DNA from: Roseivirga sp. BDSF3-8
Lineage (GTDB): Bacteria > Bacteroidota > Bacteroidia > Cytophagales > Cyclobacteriaceae
DNA length: 64,000 bases
NCBI RefSeq assembly: GCF_041449215.1
Contig: NZ_JBGNFV010000001.1
Coordinates: 5,039,001-5,103,000, forward strand
Reading direction: 5' to 3'
Shown here: positions 26,574-34,726 of the stretch, in pieces
Layout of the letters: every line of letters begins with the position of its first letter
Numbering within the stretch: the stretch's first letter is position 1
The notes under the pieces: generated by a model
What the model was told of the DNA's origin: nothing
Seen by the model: the letters and a program-made list of their open reading frames with translations, nothing else
Database searches by the model: none
Translations under genes and position numbers: made by a program

Positions 26574-26786
26574 CTATCTGCTTATTAATCTCTTCAATAA
26601 AGTAGGCGTTACATTTGTCATCCTTCTTCTTTTATAGGCTGAATAAAATTGTGAATTTTTATGCCAAGTCTTTAAACCATTTTGATATCCCTCAGCACTA
26701 CCTTTTCTAAAAGCATTCACTCCAAAACTATTAGCTGATTTACCAGAAGTACTTGTCCGCAGCGATTTCCTCGATTCAGACTGAAT
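26574..26786 (-). pseudogene. Orphan toxin-tip tail
   Basis: A 71-codon open stretch with no start codon, reading SESRKSLRTSTSGKSANSFG and later TWHKNSQFYSAYKRRRM before a TAG just upstream of the LRR lipoprotein ATG. The basic, helical composition resembles the end of a nuclease-type toxin tip. Its Rhs core has been deleted: the nearest upstream core sequence stops at 26815. It is the last piece of a third cassette. No toxin family is recognised. Confidence 0.55.
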
Positions 26787-26814
26787 TTAACCTACTACTT
26801 CTTACACTACAATG

Positions 26815-27183
26815 TCACCTAAAAATGTCCTTAGCGGTGGGCTCTTCGTTGGTAACATAGACAAACACGAATCCTTCCTGGTCAGCCGTTAAATATAACG
26901 AAAGTGTCTGAGATGTATTGGCTTCCGCCGTAATTACGTCGAAGCTAGCCGTGATAAAGGTCATCTCCTTATCGAAGTTTAGGTAGTTCAGGTCCCCTTT
27001 CGTTAGATCACCGTTTGGTGAAGAGGTTGGTAACAAAGCAAAGCCATCAAAATCCGCCGGGTTTATTGAGCCCTTCCCACTGGTAGGGATGCCGAATGCC
27101 CGCAGGAACATCGCCCCGAAACTCAGAGCCTCATCTACATTCTCCGTACCAGCACCCGTGTATAGGGCTTGTACCTCTAAGTA
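26815..27183 (-). pseudogene. Headless and tailless Rhs remnant
   Basis: Open from a TAA at 27184-27186. It reads VQALYTGAGTENVDEALSFG, AFGIPTSGKGSINPADFDGF and FDKEMTFITASFDVITAEAN, then VYVTNEEPTAKDIFR and a stop. Up to TAKD it is almost the same as the cassette at 25009-26093, and there the homology ends abruptly. It is thus the 5' side of a cassette whose core and most of its tip were deleted. This DNA-level identity is what homologous recombination between cassettes would use. Confidence 0.75.
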
Positions 27184-27257
27184 TTAGTTCATGTAAAATG
27201 TATCTAATGGCAAAAGTTTGGTAATACTATGTAATAGTGTTTGTTATGGGTTTTTAA

Positions 27258-27985
27258 TTAATTATGTTCCATCAATTCATTCCAATAATTATCGCAATTA
27301 CAATTAGCCTTTATTGAATCATTGATGCTAAATTTATTTAAAGAAAGGTTTTCGTAATACAATTCCAAACTTTTCTCTTTTTTGCCAAAAGAGCACACTT
27401 TCTTCCATTTAGTAATATATAAACTGTCAGAATTTTGGTTGGTTAATTCAACTTCACAAACCCAGCTAAACCTACTCCCTGACATATGCCTAATAATTAT
27501 GCCACTTGAGGTGTTTTCTATTCCGCTATATTTTGATAATACCCCGCCAATATTCGAAACTAGATTTTTGTAGGTGTTTCTAATTCTATTGCCATTATCC
27601 TGTTTTATTATTTCTATCACATATCTATTTAAGCGATCATATTCTGTATGAATGGTGTCTTCTGAATTATCCAAAGGTATAGGCGATGCTACAACTAAAA
27701 TATCGAGGAGAGCGTCGTTGTTTATATCAACATTGCAACTGTCTAATATTTGAATGTAATTAGGGAAAACCACATCAAAAATTGTGTTGTATGGTTTTTT
27801 TTGTAGCTTTCAAAAATTTCATTGTTTATAGCAAAAGTGTCATTACTACTCTTTTTTTCTACATACGAACTCGGTGTGTAGCCGATACTATCCTCAGCTA
27901 ATTCTGTAGGCTGCGTTTGCTTGTGAGAATCATGACAGCTAAAAATAATCGTCACAAAAACCAAATTGATAATTTTTTTTGTCAT
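27258..27985 (-). pseudogene. Lipoprotein gene frameshifted in a poly-A run
   Basis: The 5' part encodes MTKKIINLVFVTIIFSC, a lipoprotein signal, then a linker and NEIFESYKKN. At eight consecutive A (27795-27802 as T on the plus strand) the frame slips. Adding one A gives an unbroken protein of about 242 residues, continuing KPYNTIFDVVFPNYIQILDS and DINNDALLDILVVA, an FG-GAP/VCBS-like calcium-loop motif. The gene is either dead, phase-variable through the homopolymer, or miscalled by sequencing. It sits among toxin-immunity remnants and may be an immunity lipoprotein, but no family is known to me. Confidence 0.7.
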
Positions 27986-28057
27986 TAATGATCAGCAACT
28001 GATTGGATGTAATCTATCATGAATAGAATGGACCGATAAGCTTTCATATGGCAATTC

Positions 28058-28348
28058 TTACTGTTCAACAATGAGGTTAATAAAAATATCCAATAGAACG
28101 GTTAATTTTGAAGGATCTCCACCTCCACTAAAGACCCCATCTTTAACTTGGTATCCATACCAATCATTCTTACTTTTTTCCATAAGCTGGTACTCAATAC
28201 TAAGTGTTTCGTTAACCGTATCTTTCAAATCTATTTCCACAGACCATCCTGGGTTATCTATGGTCTCAATCTTAACGCCATAGTCGTGCTCCCAATCTCC
28301 ATCACATTGAGATGCAAACCAATTTTGGATAAACAGAATGTTTTTCAT
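28058..28348 (-). CDS. Imm53-family immunity protein
   Basis: A 96-residue cytosolic protein with the Imm53 pattern: FIQNWFASQCDGDWEHDYG, then VKIETIDNPGWSVEIDL, and a C-terminal GGDPSKLTVLLDIFINLI. Imm53 proteins neutralise polymorphic toxins of secreted systems and are found next to variable toxin tips in Bacteroidota and others. Only a 29-codon open tail (28363-28452) lies upstream where the toxin tip should be. The immunity gene appears complete, so the strain may keep it as protection against kin carrying the cognate toxin. Confidence 0.8.
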   Translation of the reverse strand: MKNILFIQNWFASQCDGDWEHDYGVKIETIDNPGWSVEIDLKDTVNETLSIEYQLMEKSKNDWYGYQVKDGVFSGGGDPSKLTVLLDIFINLIVEQ

Positions 28349-28362
28349 GCAAGATTATTTTT

Positions 28363-28452
28363 TTATTGCCTCTGTGGAAGGGCTTCACTTATTGCTCTCC
28401 TTATATTTCCCTTATACAGTTTTATCCCTAAAATCCTTAGTGAGCCTTTTGC
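28363..28452 (-). pseudogene. Possible toxin-tip tail before Imm53
   Basis: A 29-codon open stretch (AKGSLRILGIKLYKGNIRR, then AISEALPQRQ) that ends 14 bp before the Imm53 start and has no start codon. Basic and helical, it could be the last residues of the cognate toxin. It is short enough to be chance. Confidence 0.3.
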
Positions 28453-28561
28453 TTAAATGATGCGTAAACCACCCTTTCTTTCTTACTCTCAATCGTATCT
28501 TTAAGGTAGTAACTTAACTCATTAATGACTGACCTTTAGCAGCAGAATCGACGGGTTGCAT

Positions 28562-28702
28562 CTACATTTTATACCATGACTCTTTGTTTTCGTCAGTTGC
28601 TAAGGAGAAATTTCTGTGAATACTGGATCTAATCATTAGCCTTTTGGTTTTTTCAGGTGATATGTAAAAGGTAGTGTCCATGTCGTCTAAAATAAATTTC
28701 AT
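28562..28702 (-). CDS. Small ORF, 46 residues, unknown
   Basis: It begins MKFILDDMDTTFYISPEKTK and ends ESWYKM, with an ATG start. The composition looks protein-like and the codon use is AT-rich like the island. It could be a remnant of an immunity protein or a fragment of a longer lost gene. No family is recognised. Confidence 0.3.
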   Translation of the reverse strand: MKFILDDMDTTFYISPEKTKRLMIRSSIHRNFSLATDENKESWYKM

Positions 28703-29190
28703 CTCACACGAGATTAATCATTTCTTCTTTTGACTGTACAAGTCCTCGGCTAAACCCGGATGTCCTCGCACAACAAGGTAAATCGAAATAACAGCCACAG
28801 ATTTAAGACTTATTAAATATCTACCAACTACATAAATGCAGTAGGTGGATCAAGATTGAAGCGGTTGATGTATTAATGTTACTATTTCTTATTACTAAAA
28901 TAGCATGTCAGGTATCGTGAATGCCACCTCAGGTTCGGATTTCACTACCCACATAGAATACAAAACGGTATTTGCCCCTTCATCAAGTAGGGGACCATTA
29001 GCCTGATCATCGCTCATAACCATCCATGTGATCATCCGCTTGTATAAGAGATAATAGCTTTACCCGGAAGCTGGAGCGGCACCCGGCCCTGGCTGCCTGT
29101 AGCTTTACCCTTATGAGGTTTGCCGGCAGGCTGGTGGCCATGAAAGATACTACAGGCTACTGACCACTGAATGACTTACGGGGCTTATTA
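28703..29190. other. Gene-free gap at the right edge of the toxin island
   Basis: About 490 bp with stops in all frames that I read, and no hairpin terminator. Base composition changes here from AT-rich (island) to more GC-rich (from about 29030). A TTACTTTCGC element at 29203-29212 could be the -7 region of the acyltransferase gene promoter. Confidence 0.4.
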
Positions 29191-29232
29191 TCGCAAAGTT
29201 TTTATTACTTTCGCGGCTCTACAGGCAGAATT

Positions 29233-30375
29233 ATGACGGAGGAAAAGATGACAAATATAGCCCCATACTCAGACGAAGAAGTACCGCAGGTAATGGAGGC
29301 TCTGGCAGGTTCGGAAACGTTCAGGGGCATCTACGAGTACCTCTTTCCAGGTACCAGTGACGAAGACTTCCGGCAAAAACTGAATTCACTCCATACAGTA
29401 AAAGACTGGCAGTACAAGATCATTTATCATGCGATAGAGGAGATATTCAGGCGGAGCACCATGGAGGTACACACCACCGGGCTTGACCTGCTTGAGGATG
29501 GTGAAAATCATCTCTTTATGAGCAATCACAGGGATATCGTGCTGGATTCGGCTATTCTGAATTATCAACTGGCCAAAGCAGGGCTGGAAACCAGCCGCAT
29601 TGCCATTGGTGATAACCTGCTGGTCTCTCCCATCGTCACCCATTTGGCTAAGCTGAACAAGAGCTTCCTGGTAAGACGTAATGTGCCTCCAAAAGAAATG
29701 TATGCGTACTCCCAGGAGTTGTCTTCTTACATCAGGAGCTCCATAGTAAATGATGGTGAATCGGTGTGGATAGCCCAACGTGAAGGCCGGACTAAAGACG
29801 GCAATGACCGTACACAGCAGGGTTTGCTTAAAATGCTGACCATCAGTGGAGATAAGGACCTGATAAAAAACCTTTCGGAACTACGCATAACGCCTGTTGC
29901 TATCAGCTATGAGTATGATCCGTGTGATATGCTAAAGGTGCAGGAGCGATGGGCTAAGCAGGCAGATCACAACTACAGGAAAAAGCCTGACGACGACCTC
30001 AAAAGCATGATCACCGGCATCAACGGGATGAAAGGCCGGGTGCACCTGTCTGTTTCATCGGCGCTGGATGAGGAACTATCGTTGCTGGAAAGTACCAAAG
30101 TGAAAAATACCCAGCTAGCCATGCTGGCGGAAATGATCGACCGCCGTATTCATCAAACTTATCACTTATGGCCTATTAACTATGTGGCCTATGATATGCT
30201 GATGAACGATAAGCGATTTAAAGATACCCACTACAATACCAGCGAGGAACAGTCTGCCAGAAACTATTTTCACCACAAGCTGGAGGGAATGGACCACGAG
30301 CGTGCAGAGATGGAAAAATGGCTACTGGAAATGTACGCTAACCCGGTAATTAATCGCTATAGGGTCTCTACGTAA
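29233..30375 (+). CDS. PlsC/LPLAT-type 1-acyl-glycerol-3-phosphate acyltransferase-like protein
   Basis: A 380-residue protein with an acyltransferase (LPLAT) core: block I SNHRDIVLDS (H99, D105), block II NKSFLVRRNV, and block III VWIAQREGRTKDGNDRTQQG (EGR-type, about 177-196). The H-to-D spacing is five residues (HRDIVLD) rather than the usual four of HX4D, as I recall for this Bacteroidota subfamily. It lacks a clear membrane helix, so it is probably a peripheral inner-membrane enzyme of phospholipid or ornithine-lipid synthesis. An internal ATG at 29248 has GGAGG five bases upstream and is a rival start. Confidence 0.83.
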   Translation: MTEEKMTNIAPYSDEEVPQVMEALAGSETFRGIYEYLFPGTSDEDFRQKLNSLHTVKDWQYKIIYHAIEEIFRRSTMEVHTTGLDLLEDGENHLFMSNHRDIVLDSAILNYQLAKAGLETSRIAIGDNLLVSPIVTHLAKLNKSFLVRRNVPPKEMYAYSQELSSYIRSSIVNDGESVWIAQREGRTKDGNDRTQQGLLKMLTISGDKDLIKNLSELRITPVAISYEYDPCDMLKVQERWAKQADHNYRKKPDDDLKSMITGINGMKGRVHLSVSSALDEELSLLESTKVKNTQLAMLAEMIDRRIHQTYHLWPINYVAYDMLMNDKRFKDTHYNTSEEQSARNYFHHKLEGMDHERAEMEKWLLEMYANPVINRYRVST

Positions 30376-30531
30376 AAAGTATAGGTCTTTTTTATTTTGC
30401 TTCGGCTTTCCCGGGACTTTTTAATGGGGGTATTTTTACCGTGAGAGGCGTTTATTGTGTTTCTTTTCATAGCACTGGATGACCACATGTAAACTCTGAA
30501 TAGACTCCTAACTCATGGAGTTTCATATTGT

Positions 30532-33225
30532 TTAGTACTCCAGCGGGATTAGTCTGATATGGTCAATCATGGCCCGGTTTACCTCCCCGTTCATGTTTTC
30601 ATTATGGGGGTCGAAGCGGAGCATAAGCATATGGGTTCCTTCGCTTAGGTTGACAGCCACCTTGTTGCTATACCCCCATGTAGACCACTCCTCATACCCC
30701 AGTTGTGGAAAGATCAATGCGTCCTGGTAGGCTCCATCTACATACAGGGACCTTATGGCACATTTATTATCAGTATTTACGGGGCCGCTACCGTTACTAT
30801 ACCTTATGTCCAGCAGGTAATTACCGGTGCGGGGTACCTGGATGGTATAATCCAGGGAGCGGTTCTTCTCTTTGCTTATTTCTCTGTATGATTTACCTGT
30901 ATACCCACTCAGATCAGTCGAAGTGGTTATACCCTGCGACTCGGCCTCTATGATCATTACCTTATGGTCACTATAGATAGCCAGAGGCTCTGCCTGAAAC
31001 CCTTGTACACCTGCCTTATCCAGCGCTACCACGGACAGTTCACGATAAGCACCTGCGCTATCCAGCTTCCAGCTATCATTCCCCTTTACCTCCTCTACCC
31101 TGCTGCCGTTTCTGATAATGATATATTTTTCGGATTTACCTTTCCATGTCATCCGGGCAGGCCGCACCTCTATGTCAGGTACGTCCGGACTAAAATGATT
31201 GTTGAGCAAGTTAATACGCGCGTCCGGCAGTCGCCGGTCGGCCAGTCTTATCGTGATAGTGTGGGTACCGCTAAGGCCGGCAGGTATAAGCGGCTCTTTG
31301 GATACGACGCCGTCTATAGCAAAAGAGGCAATTTCATTACCGAAGCCTTCCATTTCTATGGTGAGGCGGGCATTGCGGTAAGTGAAATTACTAAGGGTTC
31401 GCTTACCCCCGTACTCCATGGGTACAATGGGTGAGAGGTAAATACCCTCCGGGCGCATTTCCATGCCAAACAGGATACGGTACACCATGGCCAGGTTGCC
31501 CGCCACACTCCATAGCTGCCGGTCAGAGTTTAGCTCTGTGCCCCGGTAGTCTGCGCTGTGGGCTACCAGGTTTTCTTTATTAGTAAGGAAAAAAGCGGCG
31601 TGCCTGTATAGACTATTCATTCCCAGGTTCACTCCTTCCGTATTATTCGTACGCGCAGCAGCCCACGTGTAGTATGCCTGTACGAAGGGCCAGATGGCAT
31701 CATTATGGTAAGGAGGTATACCGGGAATCTGAGGGTAAATGCTCGGCACCCCATAGTTGAGCACAGGCGTATTTTCTACTACTGACGTAGCCCGGTCATT
31801 CTCCGCAATACCAAATAGCACCGTTAGTGCCTCACCTAGTGACTCGCTCCGGGGGGATAGGGACAGAAAGTGTTTGCCATAGAGGTACTGTCCGTAATAG
31901 CCCTTTTCCTCCATCCACATATAGGCGTTAATACCATCCTTAATGCGTTCACTCTGTTCTATATAAGCAGTTGCTTCCATGCCCAGGTCCTCAGCCATCA
32001 GGGCGAGTATCTGGTAAGTGCGGAAATGGACCGCATTAGTACCCAGGTTAAGGCTTTCGTAGATATCTACCGGCCCCATCCAGCGGGGATAGCTTTGTTT
32101 CCTCCAGTCCAGAAAGCTGGATTCACCCCGAGCCAGGCCGTAGCGCTTGTCAAATATGACCTTTTGATCATCTGCCACGGAGGCACTTATGATCTCAAAT
32201 GCTTTTGCCAGCCACTCCCTGTCGCCTGTAAAGAGGTATACCTCGTAAGCAGCCAGGGCCCAGGTAGTGCGGTCGGTAGATACGGGCCATGAGCCTCCGG
32301 TACCTGTATCCTGCACAATCCGGCCATTTCGCACCTTATGCATCAGGCTCTTTTTAGCGATGTCAGGGGCCACCATGGCCAGGGAGAGCAATATGCTGTA
32401 GCTTATGTCTCGTGTCCAGACCCCCTCCCACTTCTCGCCTGCCATAAAGGCACTGTCCTGCCGGATATTTAACAGCATCTCTTCCAGGGACATATTGTAA
32501 AGGGCATCGACCAATAGCTGATCTGAAGTGTAGGCTGGCAAACCGGAAATATCCTGTCCAAGGACCCATTCCTTCTCATTGAAATTATCCGGGTCATATG
32601 CATTCAGAATAATGGAGGTCTCGTAAATGCCATCTTCGTCGGGGTCCTTTAACTGAAACTGTGACCGGGAAGGCAGATTTTCAAAGTCCCAGGTAAGGGG
32701 GGCTGCATTGCCTGCCACCCATACACCCCGGAAATCAGAGGCGGCGAGGCGGCTGCCATCATAACTTTCATAATATCCCTTTTCTTCAAAGGACTTTAGT
32801 ACGTGGCGCATATCCACCCGGATCAGCAGTTCGGTATTTGGCTCCAAAAAATCCTTTGGAGCAGAGGCCGGAGTTTCTGCATCTGCTTGCCCGAAAGTAA
32901 TGACCGGAGCCACTACCCTGCCGTTTTCAGGCCTGAGTACGAGGTGATGATTAACTCCCGCCGGCAGCTCGTTGTCTTTGCCGTTAAGGCTGAATTTAAA
33001 CTCGATGTTCCTTGGGTAGCGCTGGTTAGCAGGGCTTTTGTAGTTGGAGGTAATACGCGTGGGGCTGACTGCCTCGGCCACAAAGCGCCCCTGCGTTACG
33101 CGGTCCTTGTAAACAGTATAATCCTGACCTTTGTAAATCACATCTTCCGGTTTTTCAAGAGAAATGACCTGACATGCTGAAAAAAAGAACGTATTAACTA
33201 AAAAAATAAGGGCGTAGCGGTTCAT
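30532..33225 (-). CDS. Surface lipoprotein glycosidase, (alpha/alpha)6 barrel with C-terminal CBM
   Basis: 897 residues. The signal peptide MNRYALIFLVNTFFFSAC has a lipobox. The N-terminal beta region runs to about 235. The central (alpha/alpha)6 six-hairpin domain (about 240-620) has GVWTRDISYSILLSLAM, TDRTTWALAAYEVYLFTGD and PYHNDAIWPFVQAYYTWAAA, as in MGH1-like/GH63-related and rhamnosidase-like enzymes. A C-terminal segment (about 760-897) beginning MIIEAESQGITTS and ending MIDHIRLI is a CBM6/35-like carbohydrate-binding module. No SusCD pair is adjacent, so the substrate cannot be guessed. Acid/base residues are not assigned with confidence. Confidence 0.78.
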   Translation of the reverse strand: MNRYALIFLVNTFFFSACQVISLEKPEDVIYKGQDYTVYKDRVTQGRFVAEAVSPTRITSNYKSPANQRYPRNIEFKFSLNGKDNELPAGVNHHLVLRPENGRVVAPVITFGQADAETPASAPKDFLEPNTELLIRVDMRHVLKSFEEKGYYESYDGSRLAASDFRGVWVAGNAAPLTWDFENLPSRSQFQLKDPDEDGIYETSIILNAYDPDNFNEKEWVLGQDISGLPAYTSDQLLVDALYNMSLEEMLLNIRQDSAFMAGEKWEGVWTRDISYSILLSLAMVAPDIAKKSLMHKVRNGRIVQDTGTGGSWPVSTDRTTWALAAYEVYLFTGDREWLAKAFEIISASVADDQKVIFDKRYGLARGESSFLDWRKQSYPRWMGPVDIYESLNLGTNAVHFRTYQILALMAEDLGMEATAYIEQSERIKDGINAYMWMEEKGYYGQYLYGKHFLSLSPRSESLGEALTVLFGIAENDRATSVVENTPVLNYGVPSIYPQIPGIPPYHNDAIWPFVQAYYTWAAARTNNTEGVNLGMNSLYRHAAFFLTNKENLVAHSADYRGTELNSDRQLWSVAGNLAMVYRILFGMEMRPEGIYLSPIVPMEYGGKRTLSNFTYRNARLTIEMEGFGNEIASFAIDGVVSKEPLIPAGLSGTHTITIRLADRRLPDARINLLNNHFSPDVPDIEVRPARMTWKGKSEKYIIIRNGSRVEEVKGNDSWKLDSAGAYRELSVVALDKAGVQGFQAEPLAIYSDHKVMIIEAESQGITTSTDLSGYTGKSYREISKEKNRSLDYTIQVPRTGNYLLDIRYSNGSGPVNTDNKCAIRSLYVDGAYQDALIFPQLGYEEWSTWGYSNKVAVNLSEGTHMLMLRFDPHNENMNGEVNRAMIDHIRLIPLEY

Positions 33226-33590
33226 CTATGCAAAGACGGCTTAATTCACATTCCGGTAAATGCGAAAGATAAATAGATTTAGAGGAAGAATTAAAAGCCT
33301 CTGCTCAATACTTTACATGCCCGCGTCTAGCAGCTAGTGCCGACTGACCACATTTCATATTTGATTGTAGACTGATATCTGCACTACCATAAGGCAGGCT
33401 ACATTTCGCTGAAACTACCAGCACCGCCAGAAGAGCAGCTCCGGTAGGTATAAGATCTTTTTAAGATAAAATGTAATTATAAATCAATCCAGCCGGCCTG
33501 AAAAGAATATGTTAATACATTGAATTTCAAATATTTACTTGCTGTATGTAAATGTAAGAAAAGAAAAGGATCTCAAGTAAAACAATGGTA
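33226..33590. other. Intergenic gap between glycosidase and membrane-protein genes
   Basis: 365 bp with no gene. A TATCTTTCGC element on the minus strand (about 33263-33272), one base off TAnnTTTG, may be the -7 box of the glycosidase gene. No terminator-like hairpin was seen for either side. Confidence 0.35.
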
Positions 33591-34508
33591 CTAAACCATG
33601 ACCTTATAGCGCTTTCTGTTTTGGATAATCAGGAAAACAAAGAGAGGAATTAGCCCGTGCGGCAGGCGGTAAACGGTCTCGAAGGTATATTGATGAAGGC
33701 TCTGCCAGGGAAAATCCGCGTAGAAGTTTGCCACCACCCGGGCAAATGCCGTAAGCAAGCCCCACACCACCGCATATAGCAGGCAAACCCTTGCCACCCG
33801 TGGTACAAAAATACCTGCACTGATGATCATATCTAGGAGGCCGGCCCACCACAGAAGACGATGTGCTACAGCTTCTGATACCCCAAATACATTGATAGTC
33901 ATATCAACAAAAAAGCCCGGCCGCGGGTAGTAGCCCATGGCGTACAGGCCATGACAAATAAAGGTGAGGGCAATAAGTATTTTTGCAGACAGTATAAGTT
34001 TTTTCCAAAACGAGGAGCTTAGATCCGCTTTCTGGCTATCCGTGCCGCCATACACCCAATAGTAAAGGAGCATGGGACTGCCCACCTGTAAGGCATACTC
34101 GAAAAACTGACCTACCTGGAAAAATTTCTCCTTCATGTACAGAAAGGCCAGAATAGCGAGCAACCCGGAGCCAATAATCCAGAGGATGCCGGCGATCCTG
34201 TTCTTCCCTTTGGCAAAAAGACAAAAAAGCGCCGCAATGAGATAAAACACACCCGTGCCCCGGATGGCCAGTGTGATGGCGGCATCCGTATGGGGAGAGG
34301 TGACATACTCCTGCCAGGTCATGTTAGTCAGGCTTTCCACCAGCCCTTTCAATAGCCCCTCGTTCCAGGCTATGGCCCGGTAGGGTGCATCCCAGAAAAG
34401 GTGCTGCCAGGCTCTGCCGATAAACACACTAAAGGCGCAAATACGTAGCAGGATGCCACTTTTCTGTATGGTATTTTCAATAGTTGCTATTGATCCGGAG
34501 GTGAGCAT
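33591..34508 (-). CDS. Polytopic membrane protein of unknown function
   Basis: 305 residues with about seven to eight hydrophobic segments, for example GVFYLIAALFCLFAKG, RIAGILWIIGSGLLAILAFL and LLYAVVWGLLTAFARVV. Several aromatic-rich loops and a His in FICHGLYAMGYYP are visible. I do not recognise the family; DoxX-like or uncharacterised heme-protein-like folds are possible. It is monocistronic, divergent from the metallophosphoesterase gene. Function unknown. Confidence 0.7.
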   Translation of the reverse strand: MLTSGSIATIENTIQKSGILLRICAFSVFIGRAWQHLFWDAPYRAIAWNEGLLKGLVESLTNMTWQEYVTSPHTDAAITLAIRGTGVFYLIAALFCLFAKGKNRIAGILWIIGSGLLAILAFLYMKEKFFQVGQFFEYALQVGSPMLLYYWVYGGTDSQKADLSSSFWKKLILSAKILIALTFICHGLYAMGYYPRPGFFVDMTINVFGVSEAVAHRLLWWAGLLDMIISAGIFVPRVARVCLLYAVVWGLLTAFARVVANFYADFPWQSLHQYTFETVYRLPHGLIPLFVFLIIQNRKRYKVMV

Positions 34509-34726
34509 AGTGGTTTTTTATATAGATGTATTTTATCAAGAGAGGAAATTCATGCATGCATCACAGGCATGCCCTGCTCAGGTGTAACAATATCTTATGG
34601 CAGGTAACTTTTTTCACTACTGGTATTAATTCGCCCGAAACATAACGAGCCGGTAATTCTATGCGCTAAACTTCCCTCTTCTTTTCACTGTAGTTTCGCT
34701 GCAGTTATTCGGCGTTAAGAACACAA

